NCBI GenBank assembly: GCA_046292465.1
Contig: JBKBRB010000005.1
Coordinates: 62,001 to 126,000, forward strand
Origin: JANWWM01 sp046292465
GTDB lineage: Bacteria > Bacteroidota > Chlorobiia > Chlorobiales > Thermochlorobacteraceae
DNA: 64,000 nucleotides
Direction: 5' to 3'
The notes under the pieces were generated by a model. The model saw only the letters and a program-made list of their open reading frames with translations. It searched no databases and had not been told where the DNA came from. The position numbers and the translations under genes were made by a program. Position 1 is the first letter of the stretch, and each line of letters begins with the position of its first letter. Shown in pieces: positions 43,181 through 51,576 of the stretch.

Positions 43181-43243
43181 TAGTGTTGGAATGATTTTTT
43201 CTGATAACTTACAGAACGAAAAAATACAAAGTCTTGCGGCAAT

Positions 43244-43789
43244 ATGAAGCAACTTGTTTTCTTGCTTTCCCTTTTTGCGATGGCTTGCGGCGGGAAAAGC
43301 ACGCCTCCGAAAATCGACATGACCTACATCGGCGACGACTATCCCGTTCAAGAAACTTGGAACGCCAAAATCATTTTCAGCGATTCAGGGCGCGTGAAGG
43401 CGATTTTAGTGACGCCCTACCTTGCGCAGTATTCCCGACAAGGCGCGTTGGAGCGACAAATGGACAGCACCTTTCGCGTCGACTTCTTCGACGAGTTTGG
43501 CAATCATACTTCATTCATTACGGCAAATCGCGCCAAAGTCCACCCCAACAGCGATATGGAAGCCTTCGAAAACGTGCTCGTTGTCTCTGATGATTGCACG
43601 CGCGTAACGACCGAGTATATGAAGTGGACGGCATCTGACAGAAAAATTCGTTCCGATAAATTCGTAACCATCACCAAGCCAACCGAAACGCTCACGGGTT
43701 ATGGCTTCGAGAGCGACCAAAACCTCAAAAACTATCGCATCTTCAAAGCCAGTGGGCAAATGAAAGTCAAAGACGACGCCACTTTTTAA
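43244..43789 (+). CDS. lptC: LPS export periplasmic protein LptC
   Basis: 181 residues. A lipoprotein-like signal ends in AMACGG. The rest is a beta-jellyroll of the LptC/OstA type: VDFFDEFGNHTSFITANRA, ENVLVVSDDCTRVTTEYMKW, KIRSDKFVTIT and TLTGYGFESDQNLKNYRI. LptC binds LPS and hands it from the LptBFG transporter to LptA. In Bacteroidota and Chlorobi the LptC homologue commonly has this short lipoprotein form. It is divergent from the carboxylase gene, with 63 bases between the two starts. Confidence 0.85.
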   Translation: MKQLVFLLSLFAMACGGKSTPPKIDMTYIGDDYPVQETWNAKIIFSDSGRVKAILVTPYLAQYSRQGALERQMDSTFRVDFFDEFGNHTSFITANRAKVHPNSDMEAFENVLVVSDDCTRVTTEYMKWTASDRKIRSDKFVTITKPTETLTGYGFESDQNLKNYRIFKASGQMKVKDDATF

Positions 43790-43878
43790 CAATTTCTTTA
43801 CAACTCCTTCTCTCTTCGTGCGTTAATTTTGCAAAGTTTTAATGATAACCTTTGCCTAACACAAACGCACCGACGACG

Positions 43879-44580
43879 ATGAAGAGAAGTACCGTTTTAT
43901 TTTTGTTTGTCTGCTTGTTGCATTTATCGCTTTCACTTTCTGCTCAAACGATTGACCTTGAAAATGCTCCCGAATTCAAGTCGCTCGAAGCCGCACTAAA
44001 ACAGCCTGACAACGTCTATAAACTCAATCTCTCTGAAACCAAAATTGGCAAGCTTTCAAGCGACATTGGCAAACTCAAAAATCTGCGCGAACTGTATCTC
44101 AACGATAATAAACTTAGCGACCTTCCCGAATCGCTCTCAAACCTCACCGAGTTAGAAGTTTTGAATCTCTCCAATAATTACTTTAACAAGATCCCAAAAG
44201 TTATTTTCTCGCTCAAAAAGCTCAAGCAGTTGCACCTGCGCGTCAATGAAATTCAAAGTGTGCCAAGTGAAATCGGCAACCTTGCGGAACTTGAATTTTT
44301 AGACCTGCACCACAACAAACTCACCTCGCTTCCTGAAAGTATCGGCAACCTTGTCAGTCTCAAACGGTTGAATGTCAGTACGAATCAACTCACACGACTG
44401 CCTGACACCATGAGCAATCTCACGAAACTTTCCGTGCTTGATGTTCGCAGCAATCAACTTCAACATATTCCAGAGAAAATTTATCGCCTGCCAAGCCTCT
44501 CCAAAATTATGCTTGCAAATAACCCCATCGGCGAAAAAGAGCGCGATGCCATCGCCAAATCCGTAGAGAGCGTGCAATAA
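43879..44580 (+). CDS. Secreted leucine-rich-repeat protein
   Basis: 233 residues from the ATG at 43879 (the frame opens at a TTG at 43852, which lies before the signal peptide). A signal peptide ends near LSLSAQT. About seven 23-residue LRRs follow with the consensus NLxxLxxLxLxxNxLxxLPxxI, as in NLRELYLNDNKLSDLPESL and ELEFLDLHHNKLTSLPESI, so it forms a solenoid for protein binding. There is no T9SS tail and no enzyme domain. Periplasmic or surface location inferred. A TAATTTTG candidate -7 element lies at 43824-43831. Confidence 0.85.
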   Translation: MKRSTVLFLFVCLLHLSLSLSAQTIDLENAPEFKSLEAALKQPDNVYKLNLSETKIGKLSSDIGKLKNLRELYLNDNKLSDLPESLSNLTELEVLNLSNNYFNKIPKVIFSLKKLKQLHLRVNEIQSVPSEIGNLAELEFLDLHHNKLTSLPESIGNLVSLKRLNVSTNQLTRLPDTMSNLTKLSVLDVRSNQLQHIPEKIYRLPSLSKIMLANNPIGEKERDAIAKSVESVQ

Positions 44581-44642
44581 TTCATTGCGTTTCAAATGTT
44601 ATTTTACCGAATCTTTTTTGATTCATCTTGTTTGAACTTGCA

Positions 44643-45418
44643 ATGAGTTATACAGACCGTCTCTTCAAGGAAGGAAGCGCGCTGACACGCTTTTCGCACC
44701 GCTCCCGCGCTGAAAAAACATTATCTCTAATTTGCGCATCGGGAAAATCTACTTTCAATCGTGTGGTGGATTATGGGTGCGCCGATGGGTGGTTTTTGAA
44801 GGCACTTTACGATAATGGCATCACGAAGCAAGGGCTCGGCGTGGATACGTGGATATTAACGACGACGATTTAGCCAAAAGCCGTGCGCTCTTTGCCGAGA
44901 TTCCTTCGTTCCAATTCATCAAAACAACTGACCTTTCCTCCGACCTTGACGGCAAGTTTGATTTAGCCGTCTGCTTAGAAACCTTAGAGCATGTGTCCAA
45001 TGCAAAACTTGCTCTCTCGAACATTCATCGGCTTTGCACACCTGACGCGACGGTTCTGCTTTCCGTTCCGATTGAAGTTGGAACATCGCTTTTAATGAAA
45101 ATCACAGGGCGATACATCACTGGCTTGCGCGATAAGACTTATCGTTTTTACAACGATGAAGAACCCTACTCGTTCAGGGAAATTTTCGAGGCGGGTATTT
45201 TATGGCGGACGAAGAATTTAGCCTGTAGCCACAACCTTCCTGATGTGTATTATCGCGGGCATAAAGGGTTTGATTACCGCAAACTCCGTCGCCTTGTTCA
45301 AGGATATTTTGAAATTCTCTCGACGGATTTCAGTCCGTTTCCGTTCACACGGCAGTTTCTCAACTCGACGATTTATTGGCGATGCAAACCCAAGCCGCTT
45401 GCCGAAGTTTCAGCCTAA
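44643..45418 (+). pseudogene. SAM-dependent methyltransferase gene broken by frameshift
   Basis: Two overlapping frames together encode a class I methyltransferase of the Methyltransf_11 type. The first ends with the SAM-binding loop VVDYGCADGWFLKALYDNG and LGVD; the second continues as INDDDLAKSRALFAEI, then LAVCLETLEHVSNAKLAL (motif IV region) and a C-terminal extension. The break lies at 44841-44856, where GTGGATAC is followed by GTGGATAT, an 8-bp near-duplication that shifts frame by two. Removing one copy restores LGVDINDDDLAK. The gene is inactive in this sequence, or the shift is an assembly error. It converges with the permease gene and overlaps it by nine bases. Confidence 0.8.
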
Positions 45419-46336
45419 TTTGACGCGCGGGTCTAAGAGGGCGTAAATCAAATCGACGGCGATGTTGATGAAGATGAACACAATAGCAGTAAAGAGCACG
45501 ACGCCTTGAATCATGGGGAAGTCTAATTTTTGAATCGCGTCAATAGCGAGCAACCCAATGCCAGGCCAGTTGAAGATAAACTCGATGAAAAATGTGCCTG
45601 CAAGCAATCCAGCAAGCCACGCGCTAATGCTGGTTACAACAGGGTTCAGCGCATTGCGCAAGGCGTGGCGCACAATCACGACCCACTCCGAAAGACCCTT
45701 GGCTTTTGCCGTGCGAATGTAATCTTGTGAGAGCACCTCGAGCATTGCCGAGCGCGTTAGCCGTGCATTGATGGAAAGCGGACGAAGTGCGAGCGTGAAC
45801 ATCGGTAAAACTAAGTGTTCCCAGCCTTCGGAGATGTAGCCTGAAATCGGAAACCAATCCAACAAGAAGCCAAAAATCCACGCAATCAACAGTCCTGCAA
45901 AAAATCCGGGTGCAGAGATGCCAAGTAGCGCAAGCACCATCACAGCATTGTCCAAAAATGTGTTGCGATAAATTGCCGAGATAACGCCAATCGCAATGCC
46001 CAAAATCGCCGAGAGCGAGAGCGCGGAAACAGCAAGCAAGGCAGTTGCGGGAAAGCGTTCTAAAATGGTTTCGAGCACATCGCGGTTGGTGGCAAATGAG
46101 CGTCCAAGATTGCCTTGTGCGGCTTTGGCAAGGAAGGCAAGATACTGTTCAAAAATCGGCTTATCCAATCCCAATTCGGCGCGAATGGCTTCGACCGATT
46201 GCACATCGGCGCGTTGTCCGAGCATGAGACGTGCAGGGTCGCCGGGCAAGATATACATCAAAAAGAACGTAACGGTCATGACGCCGAAAATAATCAGAAG
46301 TGAATACAGCAGGCGTTGAATGAGAAAGTTGGTCAT
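45410..46336 (-). CDS. DppB-type ABC transporter permease (orphan)
   Basis: 308 residues with six membrane helices. N-terminal FLIQRLLYSLLIIFGVMTVT and LPGDPARLMLGQ are typical of DppB/OppB permeases, and the EAA loop reads DYIRTAKAKGLSEWVVIVRH, the ATPase contact. These permeases form half of a peptide or nickel importer. No DppC, substrate-binding protein or ATPase gene is adjacent. It follows etfA by 69 bases on the same strand, so it may share the etfBA transcript. Confidence 0.9.
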   Translation of the reverse strand: MTNFLIQRLLYSLLIIFGVMTVTFFLMYILPGDPARLMLGQRADVQSVEAIRAELGLDKPIFEQYLAFLAKAAQGNLGRSFATNRDVLETILERFPATALLAVSALSLSAILGIAIGVISAIYRNTFLDNAVMVLALLGISAPGFFAGLLIAWIFGFLLDWFPISGYISEGWEHLVLPMFTLALRPLSINARLTRSAMLEVLSQDYIRTAKAKGLSEWVVIVRHALRNALNPVVTSISAWLAGLLAGTFFIEFIFNWPGIGLLAIDAIQKLDFPMIQGVVLFTAIVFIFINIAVDLIYALLDPRVKLG

Positions 46337-46405
46337 GCGAGAACGATTCTTTCAAATCTCAAAACGCGACCCAAGTTGAATCGCCCTTTGAGTGCTTCTA
46401 CTCTG

Positions 46406-47395
46406 TTAGTTATGCGAAACGACTTTCTTGAACGCTTCAATCAGTTGTGGTAGCACATCTTCCACCGTGCCGACAATGCCATAGTCAGCAACTTGAAAAA
46501 TCGGTGCGTCTTTGTCTTTGTTAATCGCCACAATCACTTTTGATGACGACATGCCTGCAAGGTGTTGTACTGCGCCTGAAATACCACATGCGATATAGAG
46601 TTTTGGCGAAACGACTTTGCCTGTTTGTCCAACTTGCTCCGAGTGCGGTCGCCAATGTGCATCGACGACGGCACGACTTGCTCCGACTGCACCGCCCAGC
46701 GTTTGCGCAAGGCGTTCGAGGTTTTCCCAGTTTTGTTTGCCTTCGCCGTTGGGGTCGCGCAGTCCGCGCCCACCGCTGACCACAATATCGGCTTCCGCCA
46801 CATCCAATTTGCCCGCTGATGCCACAATTTCTTTGACCACATCGCGCAAGTCGGCTGTTTCAGGATTGTAAGTCGATACCTCAACTTCCGCCGTGCCGCT
46901 GTGTCCATCATGAACAGGAAATGAGTTCGGACGAATGGAAAACACTTTTACTTCGCTTTCCAGCACAACGCTTGCAATGGCTTTGCCCGAATAGGCGTAG
47001 CGTTTAGCGACAAGTTTTCCGTTTTCTTCTTTGAGGTCGATTGCGTCGGAAACCACGCCTGCACCGAGCCGTGCGCCAACTCGCGGCGCAAGGTCTTTGC
47101 CCATGGCTGTTGAAGCCAACAAAACGATGCTGGCCGCTTCTTCTTTGACAGATTTAACGACAAGTTTTGCAAATGCTGTTGGTGCATAACGTTCAAACGC
47201 ACTGTTTTCAAACGCGAGCACTTTCGTTGCGCCATATTTGCCTAATCCTTCGGCTAAAGCTTTAACATCGCTTCCGATTAAAACAGCAATGACCTTCCCG
47301 CCTTGCGCTAATTCCGCCCCTTTGGAAAGCGACTCGAGCGAGGCACGTTTGATTTGTCCGTTACGCTGTTCGATAAACACTAATACATTTGGCAT
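46406..47395 (-). CDS. etfA: Electron transfer flavoprotein alpha subunit
   Basis: 329 residues. C-terminal FAD-binding part: SGGRGLRDPNGEGK, the GGAVGASRAVVDAHW segment, EQVGQTGKVVSPKLYIACGI, then SGAVQHLAGMSSSKVIVAIN and the ADYGIVG...LPQLIEAF ending. EtfAB carries electrons from acyl-CoA and related dehydrogenases to the quinone pool. Encoded 49 bases downstream of etfB on the same strand, the usual etfBA order. Confidence 0.95.
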   Translation of the reverse strand: MPNVLVFIEQRNGQIKRASLESLSKGAELAQGGKVIAVLIGSDVKALAEGLGKYGATKVLAFENSAFERYAPTAFAKLVVKSVKEEAASIVLLASTAMGKDLAPRVGARLGAGVVSDAIDLKEENGKLVAKRYAYSGKAIASVVLESEVKVFSIRPNSFPVHDGHSGTAEVEVSTYNPETADLRDVVKEIVASAGKLDVAEADIVVSGGRGLRDPNGEGKQNWENLERLAQTLGGAVGASRAVVDAHWRPHSEQVGQTGKVVSPKLYIACGISGAVQHLAGMSSSKVIVAINKDKDAPIFQVADYGIVGTVEDVLPQLIEAFKKVVSHN

Positions 47396-47444
47396 TGCTA
47401 AAATCTTTTGAGTTAAGTTGTTGGATAATCTGTTTAATCACGCT

Positions 47445-48188
47445 TCAAATCACTTTGGCTTCTTCGTGAAGCAATTTGACCAATTCCGATGCCGACGCCA
47501 CGATTTTTCCTGCCTGCTTTTGCGGAGGCTTGTCAAGATTGAGCAAGGTCGATTTCGCCGCCGAACTAAGCGGAATTTCTTTGGTTTCAATCGGCTTCGA
47601 CTTTGCCGCCATAATGCCTTTCATGTTTGGCACGCGCGGCAGGTTCAAGCCTTTTTGCGCCGTCAAGACAAAGGGAAAAGCGACTTCGACGATTTCTTTT
47701 CCGCCTTCGATTTCGCGCTCGAGTTTGGCTGTTTTCCCGTCGGTTTCAAGTCCAACAACCACGCTCACGCATGGCATATCAAAGTGCTCTGCCAACATCG
47801 GTCCGACTTGTGCGTCGTTAAAGTCTGTGGATTCTTTTCCGAGAAAAATGGCATCAGGCGTTCCGCCGAAGTGCGCTTTAATGGCTTCTGAAAGCACAAA
47901 TGCCACATCGCTTGCATCTTTGACCGGCGATTTAATCAGCACGGCTTTATCTGCGCCCATGGCTAAAGCTTTGCGGATGTTTTGTTGGAACGAGTCATCG
48001 CCGACGCTGAACACGCTCACCGTGCCACCAAATTTTTCTCTGAGTTTCAAGGCTTCCTCGAGGGCGAATTCGTCGTAAGGATTGATGACGTAGGTAATGC
48101 CTGCTTGGTCAATGCCTTTGCCATCAGGTGCGATTTTAATTCTTGCCGATGTGTCAGGCACTTGATTGAGGCAAACTGCAAGGTTCAT
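47445..48188 (-). CDS. etfB: Electron transfer flavoprotein beta subunit
   Basis: 247 residues from the ATG at 48188, where the family sequence MNLAVCLNQVPDTSA begins; a TTG 14 codons upstream is not supported. NPYDEFALEEALKLRE, LAMGADKAVLI, VLSEAIKAHF and VGPMLAEHFDMPCVSVV are typical; the AMP-binding loop lies in FLGKESTDFNDAQVG. First gene of etfBA. A TATTTTGCGTTCC element about 40 bases upstream (minus strand, 48222-48234) resembles candidate promoter sites elsewhere in the window. Confidence 0.95.
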   Translation of the reverse strand: MNLAVCLNQVPDTSARIKIAPDGKGIDQAGITYVINPYDEFALEEALKLREKFGGTVSVFSVGDDSFQQNIRKALAMGADKAVLIKSPVKDASDVAFVLSEAIKAHFGGTPDAIFLGKESTDFNDAQVGPMLAEHFDMPCVSVVVGLETDGKTAKLEREIEGGKEIVEVAFPFVLTAQKGLNLPRVPNMKGIMAAKSKPIETKEIPLSSAAKSTLLNLDKPPQKQAGKIVASASELVKLLHEEAKVI

Positions 48189-48298
48189 AGTGTAATTGGT
48201 TTTGTGCGTTGAAAAAGTAACGGAACGCAAAATAATAAGGCGTGCGAAGAAATGCGAAGACTAATTGCCGAACAGAGTAAGAAATCCAAATGAGTTGA

Positions 48299-48361
48299 GA
48301 ATTAAGATAAAAGTTGAAGACGCATGCTCACTTTTAACTCTTCACTATCAACTCTTAATTC
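48299..48361. repeat. Nested inverted repeat beside the hydrolase gene
   Basis: GAATTAAGA (48299-48307) and TCTTAATTC (48353-48361) form an outer pair, and TAAAAGT (48308-48314) with ACTTTTA (48330-48336) an inner pair. The right arm includes the last codons of the hydrolase gene. It may be a palindromic intergenic element or a weak terminator for that gene on the minus strand; no U-run decides it. Confidence 0.35.
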
Positions 48362-48993
48362 AAGACGGTGCGATGAACCCATTCGGCTAATACCTTGCGC
48401 ATCAGGTGCAGTTTGCCCGTAAAAAAATGGTCTGCATCGTCGATGATTTCAACGACTTTCGGCTCGGCGATGTCTTCAATGACGCTTGAAATTTTTTCCA
48501 TCGGATTGAATTCATCTTTATCGCCCCAAATGATAAGTTTCGGTGTGCGCAAGGTTTTCAGGTAGGGCGCGTCGAAGAGCCGTAGCGGCAAGCCAAGTCC
48601 AACAAGATATTTCACGCGACTATCTTTTGAGCCATATTTCAACCCGACCCACGCGCCGAAAGAAAATCCGCACACAAGAAGCGGCGCATTGAATTGCGCG
48701 TATTCGTTCAAAAGAAATTCGCACGCTGTTTGAACATCGTCTTCTTCACCTTTGCCTTCATCATACTTTCCCTCGCTTTCCATTACGCCGCGAAAGTTGA
48801 AGCGAATCACCGCGCCCCCTAATTCCCACAGCGTATTTGCCGCGCCGACAATGACCTTATTGTGCATCGTGCCTTGATAAAGCGGGTGCGGGTGGCAACA
48901 GACTGCTAAAAACTTTGGCGCAGGTTGCGGGTTATAGAGCGATTCCAATTTGCCTGCTGTGCCTTGCAGAAAAAGCGATTGTGTGAGTTTCAT
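48355..48993 (-). CDS. Alpha/beta hydrolase
   Basis: 212 residues, dienelactone-hydrolase-like. Motifs are CCHPHPLYQGTMHNKVIV, VIRFNFRGVMESEGKYD and GKGEEDDV near the N-terminus, the nucleophile elbow GFSFGAWVG, an acid in IIWGDKDEFNP and the catalytic His in DDADHFFTG. This serine-hydrolase subgroup is very common and its natural substrates are mostly unknown. It begins three bases after the stop of the response regulator and is the last gene of a tight four-gene unit. Confidence 0.9.
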   Translation of the reverse strand: MKLTQSLFLQGTAGKLESLYNPQPAPKFLAVCCHPHPLYQGTMHNKVIVGAANTLWELGGAVIRFNFRGVMESEGKYDEGKGEEDDVQTACEFLLNEYAQFNAPLLVCGFSFGAWVGLKYGSKDSRVKYLVGLGLPLRLFDAPYLKTLRTPKLIIWGDKDEFNPMEKISSVIEDIAEPKVVEIIDDADHFFTGKLHLMRKVLAEWVHRTVLN

Positions 48994-48996
48994 ACT

Positions 48997-49626
48997 TTAT
49001 GATGATATGCCGCTTTGAAAGCGATACCCAAATCCGTCAATGGTGAAAATGTGTTTGGGGTTATCGGCGTCGTCGCCGATTTTTTTGCGAAGTTTTCGAA
49101 TGTGTTCATCAATCGTGCGCGTGGTTACTTCGGTCGAAACGCTCCAAACTTTATCGAGCAGAAGTTCAAGCGGCGTTTGGTTGTAGTGTGCTTGGCGCGT
49201 TTTGAGGTTGAGCGAAAACAATCCGCGTTTGATTTCGTCAGTAGTTTGCGTAGCGGCGTTTGGCGTCGCGCGTCGCAGTAAGGCTTTCATGCGTGCCAAC
49301 AGTTCGCGCAGGCTGAACGGCTTGGTGAGGTAATCATCGGCACCGAACTCCAATCCCAACACTTTATCGGTTTCATCGGATTTGCTCGTGAGCATCAAGA
49401 TGGGGGCGCGAAAGCCTTGTGCGCGAAGGTCTTTGCAAATCTCGATTCCGTTTTTGTTTGGCAACATCCAATCGAGCAAAAGCAAATCGGGTGATTGAGC
49501 AAGGGTTGCATCGAAGCCTTTTTTGCCGTCCGCGAAATGCGCAACGTCGTAATGCTCGGCTTTGAGCGCGTCGTGAAGGGCAAGGGCAATCGCTAAATCA
49601 TCTTCGATGAGAAAAACGTTTTTCAT
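48997..49626 (-). CDS. OmpR-type response regulator with shortened DNA-binding domain
   Basis: 209 residues. The receiver domain is complete: Glu8-Asp9-Asp10 pocket, Asp52 in LLDWMLPNKNG, Thr80 and Lys102 in LTKPF. The winged helix begins normally (HYNQTPLE) but goes straight to LLLDKVWSVST at residue 155; about 22 residues expected between them (the LTxxEFxLLxxL...SRE helix) are absent. TRTIDEHIRKLRKKIGDD and the wing GFGYRFQ remain. Its ATG overlaps the stop of the ABC ATPase gene (49623-49626). No kinase gene is nearby. DNA binding may be altered or lost. Confidence 0.85.
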   Translation of the reverse strand: MKNVFLIEDDLAIALALHDALKAEHYDVAHFADGKKGFDATLAQSPDLLLLDWMLPNKNGIEICKDLRAQGFRAPILMLTSKSDETDKVLGLEFGADDYLTKPFSLRELLARMKALLRRATPNAATQTTDEIKRGLFSLNLKTRQAHYNQTPLELLLDKVWSVSTEVTTRTIDEHIRKLRKKIGDDADNPKHIFTIDGFGYRFQSGISS

Positions 49627-50663
49627 GGAACGCTATTGGTGAGCGACTCGTCAAGCGGGAAGATAAAAAACTTGCTCACACAAATGAGCGGCTCTGCGGG
49701 GAGCGGCTTCGGGGAAATCATCGTGAGCGTAACGCCTTCAAGGCGAATCGTGTGTTCAAAAAATGCACCTTTGAAATAACTCGTGAGCACTTCTGCTCTG
49801 AAGGTGTTTTTGCCAAATGCGCTGACCGTTTCAAGATGTTCGGGACGAATGACGACGTTGAAATATCGTCCTTGCAAAGTTTCGCGATGCGCTAAAACTA
49901 AACCCGACTCTGTTTTCAAATGATGCTTATCGAGAGTTTGAACGCGGACCACATTGGCATTGCCTAAAAAGCGCGCTCCGTAAAGCGTTTTCGGACGATG
50001 ATAAATTTCTTCGGGTGAGCCAAACTCGAGTGCCATGCCGTTGTGCAAAATCAAAATTTTGTCGGAAAGCGTGAGGGCTTCTTCTTGGTCGTGCGTGATG
50101 TAAATGAACGTGCGTCCTGTTTTGCGCTGAATGGCTTTGAGTTCTTTCTGCATCGTGCGGCGAAGTTCGGCGTCAAGGTTTGAGAGCGGCTCATCGAAGA
50201 GCGTAATCGGAGAGCCAACGGCTAAGGCACGCGCAATGGCAACACGTTGCTGTTCGCCGCCAGAAAGTTCCGACGGAAAGCGATACATCTTGTCGTCAAT
50301 CGAGAGCAGTTTAAGCGTTTCTAAAACGGCGGCGCGAATTTCAGATTCAGGTTTCTTTTGTTCGCGCAAGCCGAAGGCAACGTTTTCAAGCACGGACAGA
50401 TGCGGAAAGAGTGCATAGTTTTGAAACACCATCGGAATGCGCCGTGCGTGCGCGGGCAAGGCGGTGATGTCGGTTCCGTTTAGAAAAAGGGTTCCGTTGT
50501 CGCTTGTTTCAAGTCCAGCAACGATGCGAATGAGTGTGGTTTTGCCGCTACCAGATTTGCCGAGAATCGAGAAAAATTCGCCGCTTCCGCATGCAAAGGA
50601 AACTTCGCGTAAGACGGGCGTTTTGCCGTAGGATTTGGTTAGGCGTTCAGCGCGCAACGACAT
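49623..50663 (-). CDS. PotA/FbpC-type ABC importer ATPase (orphan)
   Basis: 346 residues from the ATG at 50663, four bases after the preceding stop; the longer frame to 50735 overlaps the neighbour. Walker A GKSGSGKTT, Q-loop VFQNYALFPHLSV, signature LSGGEQQRVAIARA, Walker B ITLFDEPLSNLDA, switch ITHDQEEALTL, then a C-terminal TOBE-like domain with VIRPEHLE. Such ATPases serve importers of iron, spermidine/putrescine, sulfate or thiamine. No permease or binding protein is present, so the substrate is open. It sits in a tight unit with fRMsr, a response regulator and a hydrolase. Confidence 0.9.
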   Translation of the reverse strand: MSLRAERLTKSYGKTPVLREVSFACGSGEFFSILGKSGSGKTTLIRIVAGLETSDNGTLFLNGTDITALPAHARRIPMVFQNYALFPHLSVLENVAFGLREQKKPESEIRAAVLETLKLLSIDDKMYRFPSELSGGEQQRVAIARALAVGSPITLFDEPLSNLDAELRRTMQKELKAIQRKTGRTFIYITHDQEEALTLSDKILILHNGMALEFGSPEEIYHRPKTLYGARFLGNANVVRVQTLDKHHLKTESGLVLAHRETLQGRYFNVVIRPEHLETVSAFGKNTFRAEVLTSYFKGAFFEHTIRLEGVTLTMISPKPLPAEPLICVSKFFIFPLDESLTNSVP

Positions 50664-50667
50664 GCGT

Positions 50668-51156
50668 TCAAACGTCGCTTGATGAAAGAAGCAGTTCGAC
50701 CAAATTCTCAAGCCCTGCTTTATCCTCTTCGTCAAATCGCGCTAATTGCGGGCTATCAATATCCAAAACGCCAATCAATTTGCCTTGCTTAATCATCGGC
50801 ACTACGATTTCTGAATTTGACGCGCTGTCGCAAGCAATGTGTCCGGGAAATTCATGGATGTTGCTGACGACGACGGTTTTCATTTTTTCTGCCGCCGTGC
50901 CACAAACGCCTTTGCCAAGCGCAATGCGCACGCAGGCAGGCTTGCCTTGAAACGGACCTAAGACCAATCCGCCACTTTTGTAAAAGTAAAAGCCAACCCA
51001 ATTCACATCGGGCATGGTGTTGAAAAGCAGTGCGGAAAAATTTGCCGTGTTGGCAAGAAAATCGCGCTCGCCTTCGAGCAGGTGATAAAGTTGTGTGGTG
51101 AGCGACTTGTAGAAGTCAGTTTTGGATTGAGCAGAAATTTCAGTGAGTTCAAACAT
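50668..51156 (-). CDS. msrC: Free methionine-(R)-sulfoxide reductase (GAF fold)
   Basis: 162 residues, YebR/fRMsr type. The GAF core includes NTMPDVNWVGFYFYKSGGLV and LGPFQGKPACVRIALGKGVC, holding two of the redox cysteines, and the third in GHIACDSASNSEIVVPM; LIGVLDIDSPQLARFD closes the domain. It reduces free methionine-R-sulfoxide using thioredoxin. It is the first gene of the ABC-regulator-hydrolase unit, which suggests, but does not prove, an oxidative-stress theme for that unit. Confidence 0.92.
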   Translation of the reverse strand: MFELTEISAQSKTDFYKSLTTQLYHLLEGERDFLANTANFSALLFNTMPDVNWVGFYFYKSGGLVLGPFQGKPACVRIALGKGVCGTAAEKMKTVVVSNIHEFPGHIACDSASNSEIVVPMIKQGKLIGVLDIDSPQLARFDEEDKAGLENLVELLLSSSDV

Positions 51157-51189
51157 GGTTCTGAATTCAAAACTTTGAGGTAAAAACTG

Positions 51190-51525
51190 TTACGACCATT
51201 TTCCTTGTAGAGCAGCGCGCATGTTTTTTGTGAACTCAAAGCGCGCCATTACCGACGAGCAACCAAGCGAAACGGCTTTTTGTTTCAATTCTTCATTGAC
51301 ATGCGGCAAGAACGCAAGGGTTTTAACTTGGGAGAACTTCTCGCGAAATTTTTTGAGGTTATCCAAATTAGTTGGCTCGCTTAAATCGAAGATAGCAAAG
51401 GTATTCTTGCCAATTTCCTGCACTTCGTCGACGGACTTGACGAACTTGCCTTTGAGGTCAAGATTGCGCAGTTCGTTCTCGACGCGGCTTTGAAAAATCA
51501 TATCGTTGATGAACAGGTAAATCAT
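51190..51525 (-). CDS. Receiver-like (pseudo-receiver) small protein
   Basis: 111 residues. Alternating strands and helices give a CheY-like fold: IYLFINDMIFQSRVENEL, NTFAIFDLSEP, VKTLAFLPHV and CSSVMARFEFTKNM. The acidic pocket pair is missing and FAIFDLSEP carries only one plausible Asp, with Arg-Phe in place of the Lys-Pro switch, so phosphorylation is doubtful. It lies 51 bases downstream of the sigma-54 activator gene, which lacks a receiver domain of its own, so the two may work together; this is inference. Confidence 0.55.
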   Translation of the reverse strand: MIYLFINDMIFQSRVENELRNLDLKGKFVKSVDEVQEIGKNTFAIFDLSEPTNLDNLKKFREKFSQVKTLAFLPHVNEELKQKAVSLGCSSVMARFEFTKNMRAALQGKWS

Positions 51526-51576
51526 AGTGGTTATGTGTCAAGTTGTTTTAGATGGTTGTATCAATGATTGTATCAA

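Noticed and set aside
43181..43351. N-terminal extension of the acyl-CoA carboxylase beta subunit
   Set aside because: The extra 57 residues run across the divergent promoter region into lptC, and the family sequence begins at the ATG at 43180.
47476..48078. 200-codon open frame antisense to etfB
   Set aside because: The length is notable, but etfB on the other strand is certain, and the antisense product is Ser/Ala-rich without a domain.
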